From Falsiroseomonas ponticola (GTDB lineage: Bacteria > Pseudomonadota > Alphaproteobacteria > Acetobacterales > Acetobacteraceae): a DNA stretch of 64,000 nucleotides. The position numbers and the translations under genes are program-made. Position 1 is the stretch's first letter. Each line of letters begins with the position of its first letter. Under the pieces are notes generated by a model. That model was given only the letters and a program-made list of their open reading frames with translations, was not told the DNA's origin and did not search any database. Location of the stretch: the NCBI RefSeq assembly GCF_016805305.1, contig NZ_JAERQN010000001.1, positions 1,116,001 through 1,180,000 on the forward strand, written 5' to 3'. Shown here piece by piece: positions 1-8,207 of the stretch.

Positions 1-552
1 CCGGGCCTCATCGCGCTGGCGCGGCGGGAAGCGAATGCGCTGACCTTCGCCTCCGCCGGCGTCGCCTCCTCCGGCCACCTGGCCGCCGCCATGCTAGGCC
101 AGATGGCGAATGTGGAGATGCTGCACGTGCCCTTCCGCGGCACCGCCCCCGCGGTGCAGGAGGTGATGGGCGGCCGCGTCGATTTCATGATGGACAACAT
201 CGCGACGCTGCTGCCGCTGGTGCGGGACGGCAGGCTGCGCGCGCTGGCCGTCTCCACCGCCGATCCGGCGGCCGCAGCGCCCGAATTGCCGCGGGTGGCG
301 CAGACGCTGCCGGGCTACCACGACGCCAGCTTCAACTACCTGCTGGCGCCGGCGCGCACGCCGCCGGAGGTGATCGCCGTGCTCAACGCCACGGTCAACG
401 CCATCCTCGACCAGCCGGCGATGCGCGCGCGGTTCGAGGCGCTGGGCATCGAGAAGCTGGGCGGCACGCCGGAGGCGCTGGCCGCCATGGTGCGGGAGGA
501 ATCGGATCGCTGGGGCCCGGTGATCCGCAGGGGAGGGATCACCGCCGAATGA
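1..552 (+). CDS. Bug/TctC-family periplasmic solute-binding protein (3' part)
   Basis: The reading frame is open from the first base, so the N-terminus and signal peptide lie outside the window and about 183 residues remain. The visible part carries the C-terminal lobe typical of tripartite tricarboxylate transporter receptors: an H-V-P-F-R-G-T segment, then G-G-R-V-D-F, then the late 'P-V-I-R-R-G-G-I' ending. Family members bind carboxylates or related small molecules in the periplasm. No TctA/TctB membrane genes are in view. The stop codon overlaps the start of the next Bug gene (ATGA), so the two are probably translated together. The ligand cannot be read from the sequence. Confidence 0.9.
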   Translation, partial: PGLIALARREANALTFASAGVASSGHLAAAMLGQMANVEMLHVPFRGTAPAVQEVMGGRVDFMMDNIATLLPLVRDGRLRALAVSTADPAAAAPELPRVAQTLPGYHDASFNYLLAPARTPPEVIAVLNATVNAILDQPAMRARFEALGIEKLGGTPEALAAMVREESDRWGPVIRRGGITAE

Positions 553-1511
553 GCATCACCCGTCGCGCCGCCATCGCCGCGGCGCTCGCCACGCCCTCCC
601 TGGCCCTGGCGCAGGCCTTCCCCAACCGCCCGCTGCGCATGATCTGCCCCTTCGCCGCCGGCGGCTCCGCCGATGCCAGCGCGCGCCAGGTCTCGGAAGC
701 GCTGGCGCCGGTCCTCGGCCAGCCCGTGGTGGTGGAGAACCGCCCGGGCGGCGGCGCCACCATCGGCGCGCAGGTGGTGGCGCGCGCGCAGCCGGATGGC
801 CACACGCTGCTCTACGGCACGCCCGGCCCGCAGATCATCAACCCGCACCTCATGCGCAGCGTGCCCTATGACCCGGAGCGCGATTTCGCCCCCGTCGCCG
901 GCTACAAGCGCGCGCCGAACCTGCTGGCCGTGCATCCGGGCCTGCCCGTGCGGAACGTCCAGGAGCTGATCGCGCTGGCCAAGGCGCGGCCCGGCACGCT
1001 GACCTTCGCCTCCTCCGGCATCGGGTCATCCTCCCATCTGGCGGGGGAGATGCTGAAGTTCCTCGCGCAGATCGACATCACCCATGTCCCCTATCGCGGC
1101 ACCAGCCAGGCGCTGACGGACCTCATGGGCGGCACGGTCAGCATGGCGCTCGACACGCTTTCCATCCTGCTGCCGCCGTCGCGTTCCGGCCATCTCCGCG
1201 CGCTCGGCGTCACCACGCCGCAGCGCTCCGCCCTCGCGCCCGACCTGCCGGCCCTGGCGGAGGCGCTGCCCGGCTTTGATGCCGCGCCCTTCAACTACAT
1301 CGCCACCACCGGCGGCACGCCGGCGCCCATCGTCGCGCGGCTGAACCAGGCCGTGGTCGGCATCCTCAATGATCCCGCCTACCGCGCCCGCATGGAAGCG
1401 CTGGGCGAGGAAGCCACGCCCTCCACGCCGGCGGAACTGGCAGCGACCATCCGCGCGGAGAGCGCGCGGTGGAAACAGGTGATCGAGGCAGCGGGGATTC
1501 GAGCGGAATGA
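549..1511 (+). CDS. Bug/TctC-family solute-binding protein
   Basis: A 320-residue protein of normal family length. It begins with a Tat-like leader (MSITRRAAIAAAL, cut likely after A-L-A-Q-A). The mature N-terminus has the family pattern 'FPNRPLRMICPFAAGGSAD', followed by VVENRPGGG and the HVPYRGT segment of the second lobe. It overlaps the previous gene by ATGA and the next one by ATGA, so it sits inside an operon. It is predicted to be a periplasmic receptor for a small carboxylated compound. Stand-alone Bug proteins without transporter partners are common in Acetobacteraceae and Burkholderiales. Substrate is unknown. Confidence 0.92.
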   Translation: MSITRRAAIAAALATPSLALAQAFPNRPLRMICPFAAGGSADASARQVSEALAPVLGQPVVVENRPGGGATIGAQVVARAQPDGHTLLYGTPGPQIINPHLMRSVPYDPERDFAPVAGYKRAPNLLAVHPGLPVRNVQELIALAKARPGTLTFASSGIGSSSHLAGEMLKFLAQIDITHVPYRGTSQALTDLMGGTVSMALDTLSILLPPSRSGHLRALGVTTPQRSALAPDLPALAEALPGFDAAPFNYIATTGGTPAPIVARLNQAVVGILNDPAYRARMEALGEEATPSTPAELAATIRAESARWKQVIEAAGIRAE

Positions 1512-2284
1512 GTGAGTATGAAACGCTGACGCTGGAGGTGGCGGACTACGTCGCCACCGTCACGCTGAACCGCCCGCCGGTGAATGCGATGAACCTCGCC
1601 ATGCGGCAGGAGATCGTGCGCGTCTTCGACGAGCTGCATGACCGCGCCGATGTCCGCGCCGTGGTGCTGACGGCGAATGGCAAGGCCTTCTGCGCCGGCG
1701 CGGACCTCAAGGAACGCCCGAACATCGCGGGTGAGCCCGGCGCCTATCCCCGCCACAACCGCCTGACGCGCGCCGTCTTCGACAGCGTGATGGAATGCGG
1801 CAAGCCCGTCATCGCCGCGGTCAACGGCCTCGGCATCGGCGCGGGCTGCGTGCTGGCGCTGAGTGCCGACATCATCCTGGTGGCGGAGGAAGCCTACCTC
1901 GCCATGACGGAGGTCGATGTCGGCCTGGCCGGCGGCGTGCGCCATGTGCTGCGCCATCTCGGCCAGTCCGATGCGCGGCTGATGATCTACACCGCGCGCC
2001 GCTTCACCGGCCCCGACCTGCTGCGCATGGGCGCGGCCTCGCTCTGCCTGCCGCGCGATGCGCTGCTGGCGGAGGCGCAGAAGATCGGCCGCGAGATCGC
2101 GGGCAAGGTGCCGCTCGCGGTCCAGGCCGCGAAGAAGAGCTTCCAGGTCACCGAATACATGCCGCTGCATGAGGGCTACCGCTTCGAGCAGTCGCAGACC
2201 GTCGCGCTGGCCTCGACGGAAGACACGCAGGAAGCCTGGAAGGCCTTCGCGGAGAAGCGCAAGCCTGCCTTCAAGGGACGCTGA
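1508..2284 (+). CDS. enoyl-CoA hydratase/isomerase family protein
   Basis: A 258-residue crotonase-fold protein. It shows the oxyanion-hole segments of the family: 'AFCAGADLKE' near residue 60 and 'NGLGIGAGCVLALSADI' near 105-120. An acidic residue follows at the usual Glu/Asp position ('MTEVDVGLAGG'). Members hydrate enoyl-CoA or carry out related CoA-thioester chemistry in the cytoplasm. The ATG at 1508 overlaps the upstream stop (ATGA) and is preferred over an in-frame ATG at 1469, which would lie inside the Bug gene. Its position between Bug genes suggests catabolism of the compound they import; the exact acyl substrate is not evident. Confidence 0.9.
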   Translation: MSEYETLTLEVADYVATVTLNRPPVNAMNLAMRQEIVRVFDELHDRADVRAVVLTANGKAFCAGADLKERPNIAGEPGAYPRHNRLTRAVFDSVMECGKPVIAAVNGLGIGAGCVLALSADIILVAEEAYLAMTEVDVGLAGGVRHVLRHLGQSDARLMIYTARRFTGPDLLRMGAASLCLPRDALLAEAQKIGREIAGKVPLAVQAAKKSFQVTEYMPLHEGYRFEQSQTVALASTEDTQEAWKAFAEKRKPAFKGR

Positions 2285-2288
2285 CGCC

Positions 2289-3251
2289 ATGCATCGCCGC
2301 GCGCTCCTCGCCACGCCCCTGCTGCTGCCCGCGCTGGCGCGGGCGCAGGAGCCCTGGCCACAGCGCGCGGTGACGCTGGTGGTGCCCTTCGCCCCCGGCG
2401 GCCCGGTGGACAACATCGCCCGCCCGGCGGCGGAGGGGCTGCGCCGGCGCCTCGGCCAGCCGGTGGTGGTGGAGAACCGGGCGGGGGCAGGGGGCGTCGT
2501 TGGCGCCCGCTACGTCGCCGCCGCCAGGCCGGATGGCTATACGCTGCTCGTCGGCTCCTCCGGCCCGCTGGTCATCGCGCCGGCGGCGGGGGGTGCCGGC
2601 GCGCCGGACCTGTTGAATGCGCTGGCGCCGGTCGCGCTGATCGCGGACAGCCCGCAGATGCTGGTCGTCACGCCCGGCCTGCCCGCCCGCAACCTGGCCG
2701 AATTCGTGGCCCTGGCGAAATCGCGGCCGGGCGAGATCAACATGGGCTCCGCCGGCATCGGCACCACGCCACACCTGGCGGCCGAACTGCTGGGCCAGCT
2801 CGCCGGCATCCGCCTGGAACACGTGCCCTATCGCGGCACCGGCGCCGCGCTGCCGGACCTCATGGGCGGCAAGATCGAGGCCCTGTTCGGCGACATCTCC
2901 GCCGTGCTGACCCTGGTGGAGAATGGCCGCCTGCGCGCGCTGGCCACCACCGCGCCGCGCCGTTCACCCCTTGCCCCCGCCATTCCGACCACGGCGGAGG
3001 AAGGCTTCCCGCAGCTGATCGTCCGCAACTTCCAGGCGCTGCTCGCCCCCGCCGGCACGCCGCGCCCGGTCCTGGACCGCATCGCCGGCGCGCTGGCGGA
3101 GGCGCTGGGCGAGGAGGCGGTTCGCGGCGCGGTCGCCCGCCAGGGCGCCGAGCCCGCCGCCAGCGGGCCCGAACACCTGGCCGCCTACCTGGCCGAGGAA
3201 CGCGCGACCTGGACGCCGGTGATCCGCGCCATCGGCCTGCGGCTGGATTGA
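2289..3251 (+). CDS. Bug/TctC-family solute-binding protein
   Basis: A 320-residue Bug protein. The ATG at 2289 gives a short leader (MHRRALLATPLLLPALARAQ) directly followed by the mature 'PWPQRAVTLVVPFAPGGPVDN' type start, so it is preferred over longer in-frame starts inside the hydratase gene. The HVPYRGTGAALPDLMGG segment marks the second lobe. It lies 4 bp after the hydratase and is probably in the same operon. Predicted periplasmic receptor; ligand not deducible. Confidence 0.92.
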   Translation: MHRRALLATPLLLPALARAQEPWPQRAVTLVVPFAPGGPVDNIARPAAEGLRRRLGQPVVVENRAGAGGVVGARYVAAARPDGYTLLVGSSGPLVIAPAAGGAGAPDLLNALAPVALIADSPQMLVVTPGLPARNLAEFVALAKSRPGEINMGSAGIGTTPHLAAELLGQLAGIRLEHVPYRGTGAALPDLMGGKIEALFGDISAVLTLVENGRLRALATTAPRRSPLAPAIPTTAEEGFPQLIVRNFQALLAPAGTPRPVLDRIAGALAEALGEEAVRGAVARQGAEPAASGPEHLAAYLAEERATWTPVIRAIGLRLD

Positions 3252-3385
3252 CGCCCCGGGGATTGATGCACGAAACGGCACGGCCCGCGCATTCTTTCCA
3301 TTTGTCGCATGGCGCGCCCGGGGACAGGATGCCCCGCTTTGCACGAGGCGGCATCACGACCGCCCGACGGGAGAATGGAACGACC

Positions 3386-4357
3386 ATGACGATCGCGCGG
3401 CGCGCCTGCCTCGCCCTGCCCCTGCTCGCCGCCCCCGGCCTGGCCCGCGCGCAGGGCGCGCCCTGGCCGAACCGGCCGGTGCGCATCGTCGTCGCCTTCA
3501 CCCCGGGCGGCACCACCGACATCATCGCCCGCCTGATCGGCGCCCATCTGGCGGAGCTATGGGGGCAATCCGTCGTCATCGACAACCGCCCGGGCGCGGG
3601 CGGCAACATCGGCACGGAGCATGTCGTCCGCTCCGCCCCCGATGGCTACACGCTGATGGTGGGCTCCGTCGGGCCGCTGGCGGTCAACCAGTCCCTCGTC
3701 CGCAACATGCCCTATGACACGCTGCGGGACCTGGCGCCGGTCACGCTGCTGGCCGGCGTGCCGAACATCCTCGTCGTCGCGCCCAACCATCCCGCGCGGG
3801 ATGTCGCGGGGCTGGTGGCGGAGGCGAAGCGCCGGCCCGGCCAGCTCTCCTACGGCTCGACGGGTGTGGGCACCTCCTCCCACCTCTCCGGCGTGATGCT
3901 GGACCAGATGGCCGGCATAAGGACGGAGCATGTGCCCTATCGCGGCGCCGTCGCGCTGAATGACCTGCTGTCGGGTCGGCTCGACTTCATGTTCGCCACC
4001 ATCCCCTCCGTCATGGAGCAGATCCGGGGCGGGCGCCTGCGGCCGCTCGCCGTCTCCTCCACCCAGCGGTCGCGCTCCAACCCGGATGTGCCGACCATGG
4101 TGGAACTCGGCTATCCCGAATTCGACGCCTCCTCCTGGTTCGGCATGGTGGCGCCGGCGCGAACCCCGCCCGAGATCATCCGCAAGGTGGCGGAGGATTG
4201 CCACGCGGCATTGCGCGTGCCCGCCATCGAACGCACCATGATCGAACAGGGCGCCGACCCCGTGGGCAATGGCCCGGAGGCCTTCGGCGCCTTCATCGCC
4301 CATGAGATCCGCCGCTGGTCCGCGATCGTCCGCGCCTCCGGCGCAACCCCTGAGTAA
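3386..4357 (+). CDS. Bug/TctC-family solute-binding protein
   Basis: A 323-residue Bug protein with a twin-arginine-like leader (MTIARRACLALPLLAAPGLARAQ). The mature start 'WPNRPVRIVVAFTPGGTTD' and the 'EHVPYRGAVALNDLLSGRL' segment are family-typical. The ATG at 3386 is chosen because it begins the leader; the frame is open upstream to 3248 but that stretch encodes no plausible signal sequence. A 134-bp gap separates it from the previous Bug gene, so it may have its own promoter. It precedes a class II aldolase-type gene by 19 bp. Confidence 0.92.
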   Translation: MTIARRACLALPLLAAPGLARAQGAPWPNRPVRIVVAFTPGGTTDIIARLIGAHLAELWGQSVVIDNRPGAGGNIGTEHVVRSAPDGYTLMVGSVGPLAVNQSLVRNMPYDTLRDLAPVTLLAGVPNILVVAPNHPARDVAGLVAEAKRRPGQLSYGSTGVGTSSHLSGVMLDQMAGIRTEHVPYRGAVALNDLLSGRLDFMFATIPSVMEQIRGGRLRPLAVSSTQRSRSNPDVPTMVELGYPEFDASSWFGMVAPARTPPEIIRKVAEDCHAALRVPAIERTMIEQGADPVGNGPEAFGAFIAHEIRRWSAIVRASGATPE

Positions 4358-4376
4358 GTCACGAGGGAACCGTCCC

Positions 4377-5174
4377 ATGCCCGACAGCGCCGCCGAACGC
4401 TTCCAGATCCCCTCCATGCGCGACCGCGTCTCGCCGGAGGAATGGCAGGCCCGCGTGGACCTCGCCGCCTGCTACCGCCTCGTGGACCTCTACGGCATGT
4501 CCGACATGGCCGCGAACCACATCTCCGTCCGTGTGCCCGGCGAGGAAGGGGCGTTCCTGATCAACGCCTACGGGATGCTGTACGAGGAGATCACGGCGTC
4601 CTCGCTGGTGAAGATCGACGTGCACGGCAACGTCCTGGCGAAGCCGGACTTCCCGGGCGGCCTCTCCTACGGCGTCAACCGCGCCGGCTTCGTCATCCAT
4701 GGCGCGATCCATGAGGCGAAGCACGAGATCGCCTGCGTCATCCACACCCATACCTGGCCGGGCATGGCGGTCTCCTCGCTGGAATGCGGGCTGCTGCCGA
4801 TGAACCAGACCTCCATGCGCTTCGCGAAGATCGGCTATCACGATTATGAAGGCGTGGTGCTGGACCTGGAGATGCAGGAACGGCTGGTCCGCGACCTCGG
4901 CGACAACAACGCGCTGATCCTGCGCAACCACGGGCTGCTGACGATCGGCCGCACGGTGGGGGAGGCGTTCAACGCCATGCACCGCCTCGAACTCTCCTGC
5001 CGCGCGCAGCTCGCCGCGCAGGCGACGGGGCAGAAGCTGGTGGAGGTGCCGCAGGCCGTGGTGGACGCCACCTGGAACAACTACCAGCCCGGCACGCGCC
5101 GCCCCTATGGCGTGATGGAATGGCCGGCGCTGCTGCGGAAGCTGGACCGGCTCGACCCCTCCTACCGCGACTGA
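4377..5174 (+). CDS. class II aldolase/adducin family protein
   Basis: A 265-residue protein of the fuculose-phosphate aldolase/adducin fold. Zn-binding histidines are visible in 'CVIHTHTWPGMA' near residue 123 and in 'ILRNHGLLTIGRTVGEAF' near residue 183. Family members cleave or decarboxylate sugar phosphates and other hydroxy-acids. Starting at 4377, after an AGGGAACC sequence, gives the usual length. It follows the Bug gene closely, fitting a catabolic operon. The substrate cannot be assigned; many proteobacterial members with this context are annotated only at family level. Confidence 0.88.
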   Translation: MPDSAAERFQIPSMRDRVSPEEWQARVDLAACYRLVDLYGMSDMAANHISVRVPGEEGAFLINAYGMLYEEITASSLVKIDVHGNVLAKPDFPGGLSYGVNRAGFVIHGAIHEAKHEIACVIHTHTWPGMAVSSLECGLLPMNQTSMRFAKIGYHDYEGVVLDLEMQERLVRDLGDNNALILRNHGLLTIGRTVGEAFNAMHRLELSCRAQLAAQATGQKLVEVPQAVVDATWNNYQPGTRRPYGVMEWPALLRKLDRLDPSYRD

Positions 5175-5258
5175 TGCCAACGGCCGCCTCCGGCGACCCG
5201 CTGGCATCGCTTTTCGTGCCCTCGGATGCCGGGCGCCGGCTGCGCGGCCCTTGCCGCG

Positions 5259-5299
5259 GCGCCCGTTCGGGCGCTCGGACCGGTCGTTCGACCGGTCCG
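5259..5299 (+). terminator. two consecutive hairpins after the aldolase gene
   Basis: GCGCCCG (5259-5265) pairs with CGGGCGC (5268-5274) around a TT loop. CGGACCGGTCG (5276-5286) pairs perfectly with CGACCGGTCCG (5289-5299), again with a TT loop. There is no T-tract, so they could be terminators or mRNA-stabilising structures closing the upstream operon. The remaining bases of this 185-bp gap show nothing else. Confidence 0.5.
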
Positions 5300-5359
5300 G
5301 CGGCCTGAGATGCCATTCCCTTCCCTGCTCTGGACGCCGCCCGGTACAGCCGGACGGCG

Positions 5360-6217
5360 ATGAGGACCGCCTTGCCCCTCACCACGCTCCGCGCCGCCAT
5401 CGGCGCCTATCCCGAAACCGCCGCGCTGCTGGAAGGCCGCCTGGGGTCGGACCTGCTGGCGCTGGACAACATCCGCCACACGCCGCCGAGCAAGGCCTTT
5501 CCCGCCATGGTGCGGCAATCCGCCTTCGAGGTCAGCGAGATGGCGATCGCCACCTTCCTGATGGCCAAGGCCTATGGGAAGCCCATGGTGCTGCTGCCCG
5601 TGGTGCTGGCCGAACGCGCGCAGGAATCGGCGCTGCTGACGGCGGTGGATGGCCCCGTGCGCGGCCCCGCGGATCTGGCCGGCGCCCACATCGCCGTGCG
5701 CGCCTACAGCCAGACCACGGGCATGTGGCTGCGCGGCAGCCTGGCGGAGTTCCACGGCATCCGCGCCGACCAGCAGCGCTGGACGACCTTCGAGGATGCG
5801 CATGTCCCCGAATTCACGGACCCGCCCTGGGTCACGCGCGGCACGCCCGGCCAGGAGCTGCTGGCGATGACACGATCGGGAGAGGCCGCGGCCGGCATCT
5901 TCGGGAACGACCTCCCGGAGGGCCTGCGCACCGTCTTCCCCGACCCGCAGGCAGCCGGCGAGGAATTCCGCCGGAAGCACGGCTTCATCCCCGTCAATCA
6001 CCTGGTCGTGGTGCGGCGCGATGTGGCGGAGGCCCGGCCGGAACTGCTGGTCGAATTGATGCGGCTCTTCGCCGCTTCCGGCGCGCGCGTGCACCGGCGG
6101 GAAAGCCTGCGGCCGGCCCTGGCGCTGGCCATCCGCTACTGCACGGAACAGGGCATGATGCCGCGGCCGCTTTCCGTCGAGGAAGCCTGGGAAGGCCTGC
6201 CGGCCGCGATCGCGTAG
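5360..6217 (+). CDS. 4,5-dihydroxyphthalate decarboxylase-like (Pht5-like) protein
   Basis: A 285-residue protein without a signal peptide. It has a periplasmic-binding-protein-like fold sequence ('AFEVSEMAIATFLMAKAYGKP', then 'VRGPADLAGAHIAVRAY', then 'GIFGNDLPEGLRTVFPDP'). This pattern resembles the proteins annotated as Pht5/4,5-dihydroxyphthalate decarboxylases or substrate-binding-like enzymes. It would act in the cytoplasm on an aromatic or small carboxylic acid. It is separated from the aldolase gene by two hairpins, so it may be transcribed separately. The family assignment is moderately sure; the enzymatic substrate is inference only. Confidence 0.6.
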   Translation: MRTALPLTTLRAAIGAYPETAALLEGRLGSDLLALDNIRHTPPSKAFPAMVRQSAFEVSEMAIATFLMAKAYGKPMVLLPVVLAERAQESALLTAVDGPVRGPADLAGAHIAVRAYSQTTGMWLRGSLAEFHGIRADQQRWTTFEDAHVPEFTDPPWVTRGTPGQELLAMTRSGEAAAGIFGNDLPEGLRTVFPDPQAAGEEFRRKHGFIPVNHLVVVRRDVAEARPELLVELMRLFAASGARVHRRESLRPALALAIRYCTEQGMMPRPLSVEEAWEGLPAAIA

Positions 6218-6225
6218 CGGGGAAG

Positions 6226-6250
6226 GGGCGGCCGGCCGGCCCGGCCGCCC
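6226..6250. terminator. bidirectional hairpin between convergent genes
   Basis: GGGCGGCCGG (6226-6235) and CCGGCCGCCC (6241-6250) form a perfect 10-bp stem with a 5-nt loop. It lies between the convergent decarboxylase-like gene and the cytochrome c gene and could serve both. Confidence 0.6.
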
Positions 6251-6256
6251 GCCCGG

Positions 6257-6631
6257 TCAGCCCTGGGTCTTCAGGTAGGCGATCAGGTCGTTCAGCTGCT
6301 GCTCGTTCCGCAGGCCCGGATAGGACATGCTGCCGCGCGGCAGGACGTCCTTCGGGTTGGTGATGTAGCGGCGCAGGTTTTCCTCGGTCCAGGTCTGGCC
6401 CGTGCGCCATTCCTGCATGTTGGCGGAGTAGCGGAAGCCCTCGATGGACCCCGCCGCGCGGCCGACGATGCCATGCAGGTTCGGGCCCACGCCGTTGCGG
6501 CCCCCGGCATCGATGGTGTGGCAGGCACGGCACTGGTTGAACACGCGGCCGCCGGCGGCGGCATCCTGCGCCTGGGCGGCGAAGGGGGCGATGGCAAGGG
6601 CCGTCACCATGGCCAGGGTCACATGTCGCAT
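6257..6631 (-). CDS. class I c-type cytochrome (cytochrome c2-like)
   Basis: A 124-residue precursor with a Sec signal peptide (MRHVTLAMVTALAIAPFAAQA). One heme attachment site C-R-A-C-H is at residues 34-38. A likely Met ligand lies in 'LPRGSMSYPG' around residue 100, followed by the C-terminal helix 'EQQLNDLIAYLKTQG'. It is a soluble periplasmic electron carrier of the c2/mitochondrial type. At the border of the photosynthesis cluster it could donate electrons to PufC or the reaction centre, but respiratory use is equally possible. The 219-bp gap upstream (6632-6850) holds its promoter and that of the divergent small membrane gene; I see no PpsR-type site there. Confidence 0.88.
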   Translation of the reverse strand: MRHVTLAMVTALAIAPFAAQAQDAAAGGRVFNQCRACHTIDAGGRNGVGPNLHGIVGRAAGSIEGFRYSANMQEWRTGQTWTEENLRRYITNPKDVLPRGSMSYPGLRNEQQLNDLIAYLKTQG

Positions 6632-6850
6632 CCGAGCGATCCTCCTTGAACGTGTCTCGTCGAAACGGCCCCGCCGCTGGCGTGGTCGGGCGCGGCGCAG
6701 GTGGAACGAGCCTCAACGCTTATGGCGTCTTTCCCGCCCGGCGCAAGGTGGCGCCAGCACCGGAGGGCGCAACCCTCCCAGCGCATGAAACTGCCTACAG
6801 GTTGCCACCCGCCGCGCTACGATTGCGTGCTGAAGGGCAGGAATGCGCGC

Positions 6851-7117
6851 ATGGATGACTTCTTCGCCTCCGGGCGCGTCGCCGACCTGGTGCTGCTGGT
6901 GCTGCTGCTGGAAGCGGCGCTGCTGCTGGCCTGGCACCGCCGCACCGGCCGCGGCCTGGCGCCGGCCGCCATCCTCGGCCTGGCCCTGCCGGGCGTGGCG
7001 CTGGTGCTGGCCCTGCGGGCCGCCCTGGTCGGTGCGGGCTGGCCCTGGGTGGCGGCGGCGCTCAGCGCCGCCTTCGCCGCCCATCTGTTCGACCTCCGGC
7101 TGCGGCTGCGCCGCTGA
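6851..7117 (+). CDS. small membrane protein of unknown function
   Basis: An 88-residue protein made almost entirely of hydrophobic segments: about residues 10-30 (VADLVLLVLLLEAALLLAW), 38-60 and 65-82, with an Arg-rich C-terminus (LRLRLRR). Start 6851 (M-D-D-F-F) is preferred since the upstream extension is low-complexity and not hydrophobic. The gene ends 9 bp from the convergent hemC stop. I do not recognise the family; no function is assigned. Confidence 0.6.
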   Translation: MDDFFASGRVADLVLLVLLLEAALLLAWHRRTGRGLAPAAILGLALPGVALVLALRAALVGAGWPWVAAALSAAFAAHLFDLRLRLRR

Positions 7118-7126
7118 GGACGAGCC

Positions 7127-8167
7127 TCAGCCGAAGATGTCGGCCGGGCTGTCCCGGCGCAGGCTCTCGCCCAGTTCCCGCCCCAGCGCCGCGGCATCGG
7201 CCTTGGCGCCCCAGAGCTTCCGCTTCAGCAGGAAGGACCCGTCCGGCCGCGCCACCAGGCCCGTCAGCATCAGGCGCCCATCAGGCATCACCTGCGCATG
7301 GCCGCCGATCGGCGTGCGGCAGGACCCGTCGAGCGAGCCCAGCAGCGCACGCTCCGCCGCGCTGACATGGGCGGCCTCCCCATCCTCGATGGCGGAGAGA
7401 AGTTCGCGCAGCTCCACGTCATCGGCGCGGACGGTGACGCCGACGATGCCCTGGCAGGCCGCCGGCACCATCGTCTCCGCATCCAGCACCACCGCGGCCT
7501 CGTGCTCCATCTCCAGCCGCTTGAGCCCCGCGATGGCGAGCAGCGAGGCCTGCGGCCCGCCCTCCGCCCGCACCTTGGACAGGCGCGACTGCACGCTGCC
7601 GCGGATGATCTCCACCTGCAGGTCGGGCCGCGCATGCAGCAGCTGGCTCTGCCGGCGGACGGAAGCGGTGCCGACCAGCGCGCCCTTCGGCAGGCAGGCA
7701 TAGGGATCGTCCCGCGTCACGCCGGCGCAATCCGGGCCGATGACGATGGCGTCGCGGCTGTCCTCCCGCTTCAGCGCGCAGGCCAGCACGATGCCGGGGG
7801 GCAGCTCCGTCTCCAGGTCCTTCATGCTGTGCACGGCGAAGTCCACGCGGCCATCCAGCAGCGCCTCATGGATCTCCTTCGCGAAGAGCCCCTTGCCGCC
7901 GATATCGGCCAGGCGCTTGTCCTGGATCTTGTCGCCGCTGGTGGCGATGACGCATTCCTCGAAGGCCTTCACCTCCCGCAGCAGCGGGCAGACCTTGGTG
8001 ATGAGGTCGAGGAAGTGCCGCGTCTGCCACAGCGCGAGCGGCGAGCCGCGCGTGCCCACCTTCAGCGGCAGGGTACGCGTGGACTGGCGGTGATGCGGCG
8101 AATGCCCGTGCAGCGCGCCCCGGTGCCGATGGCCTTCCTGGGTCTGGTCGAGTGAGGACAGCAGCAT
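7127..8167 (-). CDS. hemC: hydroxymethylbilane synthase (porphobilinogen deaminase)
   Basis: HemC joins four porphobilinogens into hydroxymethylbilane in the tetrapyrrole pathway that feeds heme and bacteriochlorophyll. Family marks are the start of domain 1 ('LKVGTRGSPLALWQTRHF'), the catalytic Asp in 'DFAVHSMKDLE', and the cofactor-attaching Cys in 'LDGSCRTPIGGHAQV'. The start at 8167 gives 346 residues, with about 33 residues rich in His and Arg before the core. The family usually begins at or near the core, so a later non-ATG start is possible. It lies 40 bp after bchP and is probably cotranscribed with the bchG-bchP run. Confidence 0.95.
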   Translation of the reverse strand: MLLSSLDQTQEGHRHRGALHGHSPHHRQSTRTLPLKVGTRGSPLALWQTRHFLDLITKVCPLLREVKAFEECVIATSGDKIQDKRLADIGGKGLFAKEIHEALLDGRVDFAVHSMKDLETELPPGIVLACALKREDSRDAIVIGPDCAGVTRDDPYACLPKGALVGTASVRRQSQLLHARPDLQVEIIRGSVQSRLSKVRAEGGPQASLLAIAGLKRLEMEHEAAVVLDAETMVPAACQGIVGVTVRADDVELRELLSAIEDGEAAHVSAAERALLGSLDGSCRTPIGGHAQVMPDGRLMLTGLVARPDGSFLLKRKLWGAKADAAALGRELGESLRRDSPADIFG

Positions 8168-8207
8168 GCTCAGGCGTCTCCGCGCGCGGGGAGGAAGGGG
8201 AGGTGCG

